Assembly (NCBI RefSeq): GCF_001693335.1
Contig: NZ_CP016503.1
Location: 620,001-684,000 of the forward strand
DNA length: 64,000 nt
Source of the DNA: Helicobacter enhydrae
Lineage (GTDB): Bacteria > Campylobacterota > Campylobacteria > Campylobacterales > Helicobacteraceae
Direction of reading: 5' to 3'
Shown: positions 36,051 through 45,215 of the stretch, piece after piece
Position numbering within the stretch: position 1 is the first letter of the stretch
Layout of the letters: each line of letters opens with the position of its first letter
The notes under the pieces: generated by a model
What the model saw: only the letters and a program-made list of their open reading frames with translations
Database searches by the model: none
What the model was told of the DNA's origin: nothing
Made by a program: the position numbers and the translations under genes

Positions 36051-36863
36051 TCCCCACAAGGGCGATCTCTGATTCTCTACCGATCGACAAACCCCTAGAA
36101 ACTCCTCAATCAAAATCATCAATAGACAATCGCCTCTCCCATAAGGAGCGAGGTCTGCAATCTGATCTGTTTTTCTTGTGGTGTCATCGGATATTTTTTT
36201 GTCCCACGCTCTCATCAAGCTGTATTCTTGCTTGGAGAGTGGGATATGGTATTTTTTGGACATATAGAGATAGGTGCGTGCGATGAAGCCTTTGGAATAA
36301 TCAGCTGGATAAAATCTTTTGTGGGCTGGGTCTGATTTCACTTGGCATTTCCCATATTGTCCAAATGTCATTCCCTCTGTATCTTGGGCATATCGGAAAT
36401 TACTGCGATCTCCATTGATTTGCCCTATTGCAGGGACGAGATTATACAAATCAGCCTCCATTTGTGCAAATTTGGGGCTAGTTTTCTCGCAATATCTCCT
36501 GCTATCGATACCTTTGGCTTTCGCCTCTCTCCAACAAGCGAAATGCTGTCCGAAGTTTTGTGCGGGCATAATATGCTCCCACTCAATCCTTTTGCACCTT
36601 TTGATTTTGCGTCGTTTCTTTTGTTGCTTTTGTTTCTTTTGCTTTGTCGCTCTTGGGGTAAATCTATCCGAATCCTGCACAATGAGTCCTGATGATGTGA
36701 TCTTGAATGGGGCTTGGCAGTAGAAGTCTTTTTGGTAGGCTTTGCCTAGCTGTCGATACATCTCTTTGAGCTTGAGTTTCGCCTCCCTGAAGCTGCTGGG
36801 GGCACCTGCTTGCAAGATGACAATCACAAAGAAACTAAGAAACAACGAACAGAACAACTTCAT
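36027..36863 (-). CDS. Endonuclease I family nuclease, C-terminus probably frameshifted
   Basis: The start is ATG 36863 (AAAGG 7 bases upstream), with signal peptide KLFCSLFLSFFVIVILQAG. The nuclease domain shows RIEWEHIMPAQNFGQHF (catalytic His, beta-beta-alpha metal type) and YNLVPAIGQINGDRSNFRY, as in EndA/Dns periplasmic nucleases. Odd: after SLMRAWDKK the frame leaves family sequence. An A7 run (36194-36200) lies there; dropping one A gives KKYPMTPQEKQIR, which matches the family's WDKxYPV region, and a stop at 36119. Either a sequencing error, or slippage that replaces the normal tail with about 50 unrelated residues. Confidence 0.75.
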   Translation of the reverse strand: MKLFCSLFLSFFVIVILQAGAPSSFREAKLKLKEMYRQLGKAYQKDFYCQAPFKITSSGLIVQDSDRFTPRATKQKKQKQQKKRRKIKRCKRIEWEHIMPAQNFGQHFACWREAKAKGIDSRRYCEKTSPKFAQMEADLYNLVPAIGQINGDRSNFRYAQDTEGMTFGQYGKCQVKSDPAHKRFYPADYSKGFIARTYLYMSKKYHIPLSKQEYSLMRAWDKKISDDTTRKTDQIADLAPYGRGDCLLMILIEEFLGVCRSVENQRSPLWGSLCEFVV

Positions 36864-37091
36864 TTTGAGCCTTTGGATAGGGGTTGGGTGAGAGTGTAAA
36901 TTATACAACGAGATCTTGGGATTGCGTAGGATTATCTTAGATTTTGCTGTGCAAAAGTGGTTAATCTGATTTAACCTACAAATGATGACAATCGCAGAAT
37001 CAGTTTGTGCCATTCTGGGCGTTGGTGGCGATTGGGATCGGAGGGAATGGTGGGGGATGAAAAGGGAGAGATGAGGAGGGATGAAAAAAAA

Positions 37092-37103
37092 GGGGGGGGG
37101 GGG
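37092..37103 (+). repeat. G12 homopolymer after an A8 run
   Basis: An A8 run followed by 12 G. Such tracts are slippage-prone. A short frame starting ATG 37081 runs through it for about 54 codons but has no recognisable product, so the tract may be a relic of a phase-variable gene. Confidence 0.8.
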
Positions 37104-37156
37104 AGCTGAATCACTTGGGTGCAGTCTCTTGATTGTTGGCTCACTGGTATTGCCAC

Positions 37157-37329
37157 TTTTCTCAAAAATTATTTCCCAAAAATCAAAAAATTATTTCCCA
37201 AACAATACCACAAAGCCCCCTATATCACGGGGTTTGAGAAAATGAAAAAAACAAAATTATTTCCAAATGATGAGAAATTTATTTCCCCCAATGTGCTTAC
37301 AAAATCTCTCAAAATCTTATCTGCAAAGC
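37157..37329 (+). repeat. Direct repeat R1 flanking fic
   Basis: About 173 bp, repeated at 38713-38884 in the same orientation; about 95 bp around 37224-37318 are essentially identical. Internally it has inverted arms TTTTCTCAAA (37157) and TTTGAGAAAA (37233) and several AATTATTTCC words. Confidence 0.8.
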
Positions 37330-37458
37330 ACGAGATCATCATCAATGATTCTGCATTTGGCTTGGGTCATAGGTTTGCAGTTGGTTTTGTAGAGTGTTGA
37401 TTTGGGATTGTGAAAAAGCATAAAAAAAGGGAGAAAAGCCAAAGCCTCTCTCCCCGCT

Positions 37459-37478
37459 AAATCCCCTAAGGGATTTTT
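37459..37478. terminator. Hairpin with T-run downstream of fic
   Basis: AAATCCC and GGGATTT form a 7-bp stem with loop CTAA followed by TT; on the minus strand the stem ends in A/T-rich DNA. It could end fic transcription (minus strand) or transcription from the R1 side. Confidence 0.45.
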
Positions 37479-37576
37479 GGTCTCGTTGGAATTATAAACA
37501 AAGTTTGCTTAATTTGACTTTGTGGGATTGTGCCTTGATTCTATGGTTTGGGATTGCGTGGGATTTGTTTGAGGTG

Positions 37577-38704
37577 TTATGTGGTTTTTTCAAGAAAATC
37601 ATCGACAAATCCCAAAGCTTTAAGCTGTGTGATCACCAATCGCAATAGAGGATTTTCGATCAGGTTTAGCCCATAGATTCTGCTTGCTTGGTGCTGTGGG
37701 GTTAGAATGTTTTTTGCCTTAAGCATTGTTAGAATCTTTGTTTTCTGTTTGGTGTCAGTGATCCCTATTTTGCCCAAACGATCAGCTTTCATCAGCATAT
37801 CCTCTTGCTCTACCAAAAGCTCCAAAACATTTTTTTCATCTTTGTTGATGATTTGCAACTTATAAATATCGCGGATAATGGGGATAAGGACTTCCTCTCT
37901 CACATTGTCTTTTTGCAACAAAAAATCAATCTTTTGCATTTCATTTTTCAACCCACCCAAAAAATACTCGCACCACTCAAGCAAATCCTGCTCTTGCAAA
38001 CTATCGGCTTTGCTAAGCATATCATAGTAGCGATTCCTATCAGCATAAAACACACTTGAGGGATTGATAATGCGTCCATCTTTGACGCGAAAGCCCAATT
38101 TGATCAAAAGAGCATAAGTGAGTAATCTCCCCATTCTGCCATTTCCATCGGCAAAGGGGTGGATATGCTCAAAGCGGTGATGAGCAATCGCAATCATCAT
38201 TGTTTGGAATTGTTGCTTGTATTCAGTGTTGATAAAATCGATAAATTCTTGGAATCGTTCGGCTACAAGAAACGCACTAGGAGGGGTGTGGTTTGATTTT
38301 TGGATTGAGACATCTGTATCCCTTAGTTTTCCTGATACCCAGTCTTTTTTGAGTGCAAACATCACAATTTTGTGAAGCTCAAAAAAGTATGCTTGGTTGA
38401 AGCGTGTGTCCTCATCGGTATGCTCTTCGATAAACTGCATTGCGTTTTTGAGATTTTCTATTTCTTGATGAGAGAGATTCTGCATAGAAAATGTGTCCTC
38501 AATATAATCTGAAAGCGTTGTGTTGTTTCCCTCGATTCTTGCAGAACCCAAAGTCTCAAGAAGTTGGAATATTTCTTTGATTGAAAAAAAGATATAGGGA
38601 GGGACATTGCCCCCAAGAGTTTTGTGTCGCAATTTCTCCAACTCAACAATCAATGAAGCTAGAGAACTATCAAAAGAAGGGGTGGGAATCTTGATTTTTG
38701 ACAT
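37577..38704 (-). CDS. Fic-domain protein (class II, N-terminally autoinhibited)
   Basis: 375 residues from ATG 38704, with AGAGG upstream. The Fic core HIHPFADGNGRMGRLLTYA fits HPFxDGNGRxxR, so AMP- or other NMP-transfer to a target hydroxyl is expected. The N-terminal helix has SARIEGNN, the (S/T)xxxE(G/N) inhibitory motif whose Glu blocks ATP. Residues from about 280 to the end are a winged-helix-like domain (MLMKADRLGKIGITDTKQKT). The gene is bracketed by direct repeats R1 and R2, a sign of acquisition or duplication. The target is unknown. Confidence 0.88.
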   Translation of the reverse strand: MSKIKIPTPSFDSSLASLIVELEKLRHKTLGGNVPPYIFFSIKEIFQLLETLGSARIEGNNTTLSDYIEDTFSMQNLSHQEIENLKNAMQFIEEHTDEDTRFNQAYFFELHKIVMFALKKDWVSGKLRDTDVSIQKSNHTPPSAFLVAERFQEFIDFINTEYKQQFQTMMIAIAHHRFEHIHPFADGNGRMGRLLTYALLIKLGFRVKDGRIINPSSVFYADRNRYYDMLSKADSLQEQDLLEWCEYFLGGLKNEMQKIDFLLQKDNVREEVLIPIIRDIYKLQIINKDEKNVLELLVEQEDMLMKADRLGKIGITDTKQKTKILTMLKAKNILTPQHQASRIYGLNLIENPLLRLVITQLKALGFVDDFLEKTT

Positions 38705-39016
38705 TTTGCCTCTTTTCTCAAAATTTATTTCCAAAAAATCCAAAAATTATTTCCAAAATAGTATCCCAAAATCCCTAATATCACGGGGTTTGAGAAAATG
38801 AAAAAAACAAAATTATTTCCAAATGATGAGAAATTTATTTCCCCCAATGTGCTTACAAAATCTCTCAAAATCCTATTTGCAAAGCCAAAAGATTCTAAAT
38901 GTGGAGCTTGGATTGAGATAGCGAGGTGCTACATTTAGCTTGTAAATCTAGCATTCCCAAAACCACACAAAAGTTTTTCAATCGTTTTGCCTTATCAGCA
39001 AGTTCTGTTGTAGTCA
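38705..39016. other. Short intergenic stretch holding R2 and a remnant frame
   Basis: Contains direct repeat R2 and, on the minus strand, a 27-codon frame that overlaps the restriction-modification stop. No full gene. Confidence 0.6.
38713..38884 (+). repeat. Direct repeat R2 flanking fic
   Basis: Second copy of R1. It begins 9 bp upstream of the fic start, so the fic leader and promoter lie inside the repeat. A short frame from ATG 38798 (40 codons) shares its first 26 codons with the R1 frame, then diverges where the repeat ends. Confidence 0.8.
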
Positions 39017-39017
39017 T
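38934..39017 (-). pseudogene. Possible 5' remnant of a gene behind the R-M gene
   Basis: ATG 39017 overlaps the R-M stop (TAATG) and has GAGG upstream. It encodes 27 residues (TTTELADKAKRLKNFCVVLG...) and then stops just before R2. The coupled start and abrupt end suggest a gene cut off by the R2/fic insertion; it could equally be a chance frame. Confidence 0.3.
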
Positions 39018-42000
39018 TAAGATTTCCCCTCGATGATTTGGATTTCTGCCTCTGTGAGATTGTAGAGGGTATAGACTAAAGAATCGATTTGGGATTCTAG
39101 GGGTTTGGTGTCGGTGGTGGGGTTATTCTCTTTTGCCTTAAGAATCTTTTCTACTAAGGCAATGATTTTATCTGCTATTGCTTTGTTAGATTCTGTGATT
39201 TTAGGGATAGGAAGTTTTTCTAATGCGTGTTTATTGTATTGATAGCCTTTTTTGCCCAAAATACAACCATTAGAAAAGTTTTTAAAATAATAAGTTATTG
39301 CTTTTGAGGATAAAAGGGCTTGTAAAAACAATAGATTATTTCCACATATACAAAATGCTGTTTTTTCTAAAAACATTTGATTGCGATCAATAACAAAATA
39401 TGCCCCTTGCGTTGTTTCTGGATACAGAATCTTTTCTTTTTCAAATTCCTCTAAATACGCACAATTTCTAAGATTATAAGGTGTGATTCCTTTGTCATCT
39501 CTATTGAAAAATCCTTTTCCTTTTCCCTTATGATTTTTTGCATTCTCATTAAAATAGGCTTTAAGTGTTGGGTATTGTTCTATATCAATTGGTGGCATTT
39601 TTGTTTTGTTGGTGCTAGTGTATCCATTATGAATATTGATAATCCACAATCCAGCCCATTCATAAGAGTATCTTTTGATATCTCTGCCTCTTAACACTTT
39701 TCTTATGAGTTTGCTTGTTGCCTCTCTTTCTTGCTGTGTTTTGCAAGCTTGTAGTATTGCCTCCCTTGTTTCTGTAGTGATGATAAAAGCTTCGTTATAG
39801 CCTGTTTTGATTCCATAATTGATAGAAATCCCCCAGTCTTTCAATGGAGTTCCTATGGATTGGATTTTTTCTTTGAGGGCTAGGGTGGAGCTATCTGCAA
39901 AAATAAAGGCATCTTTGGAGAGAGTGTTTTGAGGAATGCTAGTAGGGGCAATCCTGAAAAGTTCGGCAATGTCTTTGCATTCTAGGAAATGGATTTGATG
40001 TGTGGGGGTTGGGGTGGATTTGATAAAAATTGTGATAGAGGTATCCACAGAGGCATTTTCAAAGACTTTTTCACCATTTAAATCCATATAGCTTTGCAAG
40101 GTGGTGTTTTTGAGTAAAAACGCTCTTAGATTCTCTCCATAACCTGCTCTAGTCCATTTGTTGCTAGTGATAAAAGAGAGGATTGCATTTTGGCTTAGGA
40201 GTTTGTAGCCTTGCTCAAAAAAGTAGGTGTAGATGTCGCTTGTATTTTCATAGATTTGAAAATTCTTTTGCAAACTAGGTTTAAGCTCTTTGATTTCCTC
40301 TTGGCGAATGTAGGGGGGATTGCCTATCACACAATCAAAGCCCAAGAAGTTCCCCTCCTCATCTAGCACTTCAGGAAACTCGAAACGCCATTCAAAAGAT
40401 TGTGAGGTTTTGATATTTTCAAGTTCCTCATAGCATTTTTTTATTTTTGTGAGTAGTTTGTCCCCCTCCGCTGTCATTGGGGCTGGTTCTAGGCTGGTGA
40501 GTGTGGGGGTGAATCGATATTTGTTTGCTTTGATGATTCTAAACATTTCCAAACCAAACTCTGTATCGATGTCAAAAACTGCATCGCCATATTCGGATAC
40601 AAAGGCACTCAAATACTCTTTGAGTTGGATTTTGGCAAGACTTCTTTCTAGCAAATAAGAGATGATGAGATTTTTGGTGGCTGAAATTTGCTCGATGATT
40701 TTGCTTTTGGAGCCGATACCCTCTTTGTAAGCCCCCACAGACATTTTGTAGTTTAAGATCGCTTGTTTGAGATTGGTGGCAAACTCTTTGGTTTGTCCTA
40801 TGGTTAGGCTAGAGTTCAGAGGATAATGAGAGATCAAGCTATTTCCGCATTTGATATTGATGTCGATATTGGGCAAGGTTTCTAGGGTATTGGTGTTTTT
40901 GCCCTGCTCATCAAAGAGATAGTAGCTGTATTTGAGAAGTTCTATCCATAGTCTTAGCTTGGTGATTTCGCAAGAGTTGGGATTGATATCTACGCCAAAA
41001 AGGCAGTTTTGGATGATAGATTTTTTGAGATTGAATATTTTGGTTTGGATTGTGTGTGCGTCCTCATCTGATGATGTGGGCTTGTGGTAGGCAAATATCC
41101 CATCTCTTGTCGTGATAAGGATCTCATCGTTTTCTATGGTGAGCTTCACGCCTCTAGGGAGATAGACGATCCCAAGAGTGTGGGCGATTTGGATCATTTC
41201 ATTGAGGGCAGAAACGAGGAAATGCCCACTGCCTACGCTAGGATCGCAGATACGCAGAGTGAGGAGTGTCGAGAGCAGATCCTCATCAGCGATTTCCTCT
41301 GCTTTGGCGATCTTGCGTTTGAGCTCCTCTAGGTTTTGGCACTTCCAACCATAAGTGGAGTTGAATCGCTCCAATGCCGCTTGGGTGATACTCTCTTGGC
41401 ACATATAGCTAGTGATGAAACTTGGGGTGTAGAAACTCCCCTCTTTGTAGCCATTGAGTTTTTCAAAAACAAGTCCAAGCACAGCGGAGTTGATCAGTTT
41501 GTCGTGGTTTTGTTTCATTCCCTCTGAAATGTCTTTGGGCGTGGTGGTGAAGTCGTAGGCGTGTAGGAACTCAAAGAGATATTCCAAAAGTGGGAGCGAT
41601 CCTTTGTCTTTGAATCTTGAGTCTTTTTTGAGGATTGAGCGTGGGAAAAGGGGCAAAGGAGCGGACTCAAGCAGTCGGATTTGTTTGCCCTCGACTTCAA
41701 GTGGGGTTTTGTCAAAAAGGCTGGAGTTGAGATAGGGGATTTGCCTCAAAAACGGGGGTATATCATTAGTGCGATCTTTTTCTCTTTGGGCTAGGACTTC
41801 AAAAAATAGAGTTTGCAGGGTTGCAAAATCTTTGATGATTGCGATGTCAAGGAATGCTCTATCGATGTGGGCAAACCCCAAAAGCATAGATTCCAAAAGC
41901 CTTAGGAACAGGATACGATTGTTCCAAGTGGTGATCAGAGTGAAAACCTCCTCTGCATTGAGCGTGGCATAAGTTTTTGAGAGGGTGTGGGAGAGAGTGT

Positions 42001-42772
42001 TGGGAATCTCGCTTGAAACGATAGTGATTTTGCCCCCTTGAGTGCGTTCTTGCAACCCCAAAATGTAGAGGAGCTCCTCATAGAAGCCTTGATTGAGCGT
42101 GTTGGCATCAATTGTGGCGTGTTGTCTGAGCAACACTTGAGGAGAGAGGAGCTGATAGAGGAGCACCAAACTCTCTGGCTCCCTCAAAGAAACATAAGCA
42201 TAAGATAGCTCTTGAGCACAATCGCCCTCAAGATACGATCGCAAATCCTCATAAAATTTTTTTGTTGTGGTGTCTGTGCCTTGCTTGTCATCGCAGTTTT
42301 TGTAGAGCTTATCGATATAAGAATCCTCAGCAAACTTCCTAAAGTTCCTCGCATCAAAGACGAAAAACTCGCAAGGATTGCAGATGATGATGTGTTTGAT
42401 AGAGTTTTTGCCACACTCACGGAGGAAATAAAGGATAGATTCACAAAGGGCTTTGGAGGTGAGGTGGGTGCTGGATCTGGGGAACTCTGATGTGTTGGCA
42501 AGGGATTTGACCTCAAGAAGCACTTGAGCCTCTCCATCTACATAGATTGCACTATCCACGCTCCCTTTGGTGTTGCAGTTGTAGCCATAGACTGCACTTA
42601 GGAACTTGTTGATCTCGTTTTTTTGAAACTCTTCATCAGTGCCTTTTTGACTCTCCTCCAAAAGCTTGGCGATCTGGGCTTGGAAGCTTTGGATTGTTTC
42701 TTGTGAGGGGGTTTGCGGGGCATAGAATTTGAGAAAATCAGCAAGTGGTTTTGGGGTGTATTGGATCGGCAT
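39017..42772 (-). CDS. Type IIG restriction-modification enzyme
   Basis: A 1251-residue single-chain enzyme. N-terminal nuclease: DGEAQVLLEVKSL near residue 80 is the D...ExK core of a PD-(D/E)xK endonuclease. Methyltransferase: ICDPSVGSGHFLVSALNEM (SAM motif I, about residue 510) and CVIGNPPYIRQEEI (motif IV NPPY, about residue 820), the N6-adenine type. The C-terminal third (KILYPETTQGAYFV, LPIPKITESNKAIADK) looks like a TaqI-type target-recognition domain. One polypeptide would both cut and methylate, with specificity set by the C-terminus. ATG 42772 has AAGGA upstream. The reading frame is intact. Confidence 0.9.
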   Translation of the reverse strand: MPIQYTPKPLADFLKFYAPQTPSQETIQSFQAQIAKLLEESQKGTDEEFQKNEINKFLSAVYGYNCNTKGSVDSAIYVDGEAQVLLEVKSLANTSEFPRSSTHLTSKALCESILYFLRECGKNSIKHIIICNPCEFFVFDARNFRKFAEDSYIDKLYKNCDDKQGTDTTTKKFYEDLRSYLEGDCAQELSYAYVSLREPESLVLLYQLLSPQVLLRQHATIDANTLNQGFYEELLYILGLQERTQGGKITIVSSEIPNTLSHTLSKTYATLNAEEVFTLITTWNNRILFLRLLESMLLGFAHIDRAFLDIAIIKDFATLQTLFFEVLAQREKDRTNDIPPFLRQIPYLNSSLFDKTPLEVEGKQIRLLESAPLPLFPRSILKKDSRFKDKGSLPLLEYLFEFLHAYDFTTTPKDISEGMKQNHDKLINSAVLGLVFEKLNGYKEGSFYTPSFITSYMCQESITQAALERFNSTYGWKCQNLEELKRKIAKAEEIADEDLLSTLLTLRICDPSVGSGHFLVSALNEMIQIAHTLGIVYLPRGVKLTIENDEILITTRDGIFAYHKPTSSDEDAHTIQTKIFNLKKSIIQNCLFGVDINPNSCEITKLRLWIELLKYSYYLFDEQGKNTNTLETLPNIDINIKCGNSLISHYPLNSSLTIGQTKEFATNLKQAILNYKMSVGAYKEGIGSKSKIIEQISATKNLIISYLLERSLAKIQLKEYLSAFVSEYGDAVFDIDTEFGLEMFRIIKANKYRFTPTLTSLEPAPMTAEGDKLLTKIKKCYEELENIKTSQSFEWRFEFPEVLDEEGNFLGFDCVIGNPPYIRQEEIKELKPSLQKNFQIYENTSDIYTYFFEQGYKLLSQNAILSFITSNKWTRAGYGENLRAFLLKNTTLQSYMDLNGEKVFENASVDTSITIFIKSTPTPTHQIHFLECKDIAELFRIAPTSIPQNTLSKDAFIFADSSTLALKEKIQSIGTPLKDWGISINYGIKTGYNEAFIITTETREAILQACKTQQEREATSKLIRKVLRGRDIKRYSYEWAGLWIINIHNGYTSTNKTKMPPIDIEQYPTLKAYFNENAKNHKGKGKGFFNRDDKGITPYNLRNCAYLEEFEKEKILYPETTQGAYFVIDRNQMFLEKTAFCICGNNLLFLQALLSSKAITYYFKNFSNGCILGKKGYQYNKHALEKLPIPKITESNKAIADKIIALVEKILKAKENNPTTDTKPLESQIDSLVYTLYNLTEAEIQIIEGKS

Positions 42773-42793
42773 AGGTGTCCTTGTAGAATGGGG

Positions 42794-44080
42794 TTAGAAA
42801 CTCATCTCATAGAGTTTTTTACGCTCACTAGAACTTGCGATATTGAGCTTTTGGCGGTATTTGGTAATCGTGCGTCGCACGATTTTGATACCAAACTTCG
42901 CCTCAATGAGTTCCAAAATCTTAGAATCACTCAAAGGCTTTTTGCGATCTTCATTTTTGACCAAATCATTCACAAAATCTTTGATCGCACTATTGCTGAC
43001 ATCATCATCTAGGGCGGTGGAGAAAAAGCTTTTGATTGAGAATATCCCACGATCGCACTCAAGGTATTTGTTGCTGATTGCCCTTGAGATCGTGCTGGGG
43101 GCGTGTCCAAACTCATCGGCTAGATCTTTGAGTTTCATAGGCTTGATCTCTCCGCCATTGAAAAAATCGTATTGATACTCCACGATCATCAATCCTATCT
43201 TTTGCAATGTGGCTTTTCTCATCTCTAGGGCATCAACAAGGGTGCGCGCCTCTTTGACTTTGGTTTTGATGAACTGCTCCTCTGCACTTTTGGGGATCTG
43301 GGCTTGGATATTGGAATCAATCTTGATACTTGGGGACATTTCGTGGTTGAGTCGCACTTCGATCTCTCCGTTTTCAAAGCTCACAAACAAATCAGGCTTG
43401 ATGTATTGCTCTTTGGCAAGATAATCGATAGCTGGGGGGTTTTTGAAGCCTTTGAGGACTTGCATCACGCGTGGGTATTCTGCGTGGGATTTGTGATGGA
43501 AATGGTTGTGCAAATCCTGCAAAATCAGTTTTGCCAAATCATAAGCACTGCCATCAAGTTCACTTTGATCAAGCTGAAACTCCAAAGCCTCGACGACATC
43601 TATCGCCCCTATGCCACAGGGCTCAAGATAGGCAAAGCGTTTGCGAATCTTATCCACCTCGCTCACCTCGCACCCACATCTAGAGGCGATCTCCTCCAAA
43701 TCCCCATCAAAATACCCCTCCTCATTGAGATCCTCAATGATCAACTGAGCGATCTCTTGTGAGCGTGGAGTGGGGAAAAGAGGGGGGGCAATCTGATCGA
43801 GCAACACCTCAAAAAGCCCATCCTCATACAAGCAAAAGCTCTCAAACCCCTCCGCCTGTTTGCTTGATTTTCTAGTGGTTTTGGTGTATTGGCTTTGACT
43901 GCTGAAGTCTTTGATGAGATTGGTTTGCACGCTGGCATAGGGATTGTCTTGGGTCATCTCTGTAAGCATTTCGATGAGTTCATCATTGGAGCTCTGCAGA
44001 ATCGGAAGCCAACTTTTGAGAGTGGTGGAGAGCTTGGTTTTGACAGAAGTGGATGGAGCTAGTTTGAGATTGTTTTTCAT
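42794..44080 (-). CDS. rpoN: RNA polymerase sigma-54 factor
   Basis: 428 residues. Core-binding region in the middle ([20 protein letters not shown]), a helix-turn-helix ([20 protein letters not shown]) and the C-terminal RpoN box [14 protein letters not shown], which contacts the -24 element. It drives middle flagellar genes in Helicobacter, including the flgH promoter in this window. ATGA overlap with lptB. Confidence 0.96.
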   Translation of the reverse strand: MKNNLKLAPSTSVKTKLSTTLKSWLPILQSSNDELIEMLTEMTQDNPYASVQTNLIKDFSSQSQYTKTTRKSSKQAEGFESFCLYEDGLFEVLLDQIAPPLFPTPRSQEIAQLIIEDLNEEGYFDGDLEEIASRCGCEVSEVDKIRKRFAYLEPCGIGAIDVVEALEFQLDQSELDGSAYDLAKLILQDLHNHFHHKSHAEYPRVMQVLKGFKNPPAIDYLAKEQYIKPDLFVSFENGEIEVRLNHEMSPSIKIDSNIQAQIPKSAEEQFIKTKVKEARTLVDALEMRKATLQKIGLMIVEYQYDFFNGGEIKPMKLKDLADEFGHAPSTISRAISNKYLECDRGIFSIKSFFSTALDDDVSNSAIKDFVNDLVKNEDRKKPLSDSKILELIEAKFGIKIVRRTITKYRQKLNIASSSERKKLYEMSF

Positions 44081-44799
44081 ACTTTGAAATTTTCGCCTAG
44101 ATAATGCTTGCGGACAAGCTCGTTATCATAGATTTCACTTGCTTTGCCACTTGTGAGCAAAGTGCCGTTTTTGATGACATAGGCACAATCACACACAGAC
44201 AAAGTCTCCCTCACATTGTGATCGGTGATCAAAACGCCAATATCCATCGCCACAAGCTCTTGGATGATTTTTTGGATGTCAATCACTGCAAGAGGATCCA
44301 CCCCTGCAAAAGGTTCATCTAGCAAGATGAATTTGGGGTTTTTGACTAACGCTCTTGCGATTTCTACCCTCCGACGCTCCCCACCACTCAAGCTCACGCC
44401 CTTTCTTGCACGGATCGGCTCGATATTAAACGCACTTAGCATTTCCTCGACTTTTTCGCGTCTTTGTTTGGCGTCCCTATAGGAGATCTCTGCACTGAGC
44501 ATTAAGTTGTCCTCTACGCTCAATTCTTTGAAAATACTAGATTCTTGTGGGAGGTAGCCAATGCCGAGATTGGAGCGTTGGTGCAATGGTTTGCGTGAGA
44601 TGTCAATATCATTGAGATAGACTTTGCCACTGCTAGGCTCAAGCAACCCACAAATCATATAAAATGTCGTAGTTTTCCCTGCTCCATTTGGTCCTAGAAG
44701 CCCCACGACTTCACCACTTTTCACTTCCACAGACACATCATTGACGATTTTTGTTTTTTTGATTTGTTTGCTTAGATTTAACGCTTTTAAAACATTCAT
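44077..44799 (-). CDS. lptB: LPS export ABC transporter ATP-binding protein LptB
   Basis: 240 residues. Walker [18 protein letters not shown], signature [18 protein letters not shown], Walker [21 protein letters not shown]. The DPLAV context after Walker B and the place beside rpoN are typical of LptB, which powers LPS extraction from the inner membrane with LptFG. Coupled to tsaE and rpoN by 4-bp overlaps. Confidence 0.95.
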   Translation of the reverse strand: MNVLKALNLSKQIKKTKIVNDVSVEVKSGEVVGLLGPNGAGKTTTFYMICGLLEPSSGKVYLNDIDISRKPLHQRSNLGIGYLPQESSIFKELSVEDNLMLSAEISYRDAKQRREKVEEMLSAFNIEPIRARKGVSLSGGERRRVEIARALVKNPKFILLDEPFAGVDPLAVIDIQKIIQELVAMDIGVLITDHNVRETLSVCDCAYVIKNGTLLTSGKASEIYDNELVRKHYLGENFKV

Positions 44800-45215
44800 T
44801 CCTCAATCCTATAAGAGCGTTGATCGCCTTGTTTGGCAATCTCTACAAGTATGACTGCAAACCCACTCTCTCTCAAAATTTTTTCCAACTGACTATCCCC
44901 CCATTCTACAAAATGCCACCCCTCAGAATCCAACATTTCCAAAATCCCCAATTCCAATGCCTCTATTATACTTTTGGAGTAACAATCATAGTGCAAAATC
45001 CTGCCACCCTCAAAATCATAAATATGCTGGAAACTAAAAGTAGGAGAGCTCACCCCCTGCACGCTCAATCTCCGTGCGAAACGCTCCACTAGCGTGGTTT
45101 TGCCACTTGCCAAATCCCCCCTCAAAAGTATGATGATTTTTGGATGTGCTTGGCATTTGGCAAACAAAACATCAACCACTGCATCCAACCCTGCCAAATC
45201 GCTAAGCATTGTCAT
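44796..45215 (-). CDS. tsaE: tRNA threonylcarbamoyladenosine biosynthesis ATPase TsaE
   Basis: 139 residues with P-loop [20 protein letters not shown] and [14 protein letters not shown], then LHYDCY and HFVEWGD of the family. It works with TsaB and TsaD to make t6A37. ATG 45215 follows GAGG; the gene begins inside the end of dnaX. Confidence 0.92.
   Translation of the reverse strand: MTMLSDLAGLDAVVDVLFAKCQAHPKIIILLRGDLASGKTTLVERFARRLSVQGVSSPTFSFQHIYDFEGGRILHYDCYSKSIIEALELGILEMLDSEGWHFVEWGDSQLEKILRESGFAVILVEIAKQGDQRSYRIEE

Larger units (their letters stand above)
36864..37576. other. 0.7-kb intergenic stretch with poly-G tract, repeat R1 and a hairpin
   Basis: Holds the endA promoter region, a G12 tract at 37092, direct repeat R1 (37157-37329) with a short open frame, and a terminator-like hairpin at 37459. 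The open frame starting ATG 37242 and ending 37400 encodes 52 residues; its first 26 recur in R2. No clear ribosome binding site. Confidence 0.6.

Noticed and set aside
36027-37013. Longer endonuclease start at 37013
   Set aside because: It would put 50 unrelated residues in front of a clear signal peptide; ATG 36863 has a ribosome binding site.
37119-37400. 93-codon frame through R1 as a real gene
   Set aside because: The first 41 codons lie upstream of the repeat and have no ribosome binding site. Only the part from ATG 37242 is shared with R2; it is reported as a mini-frame, not as a gene.
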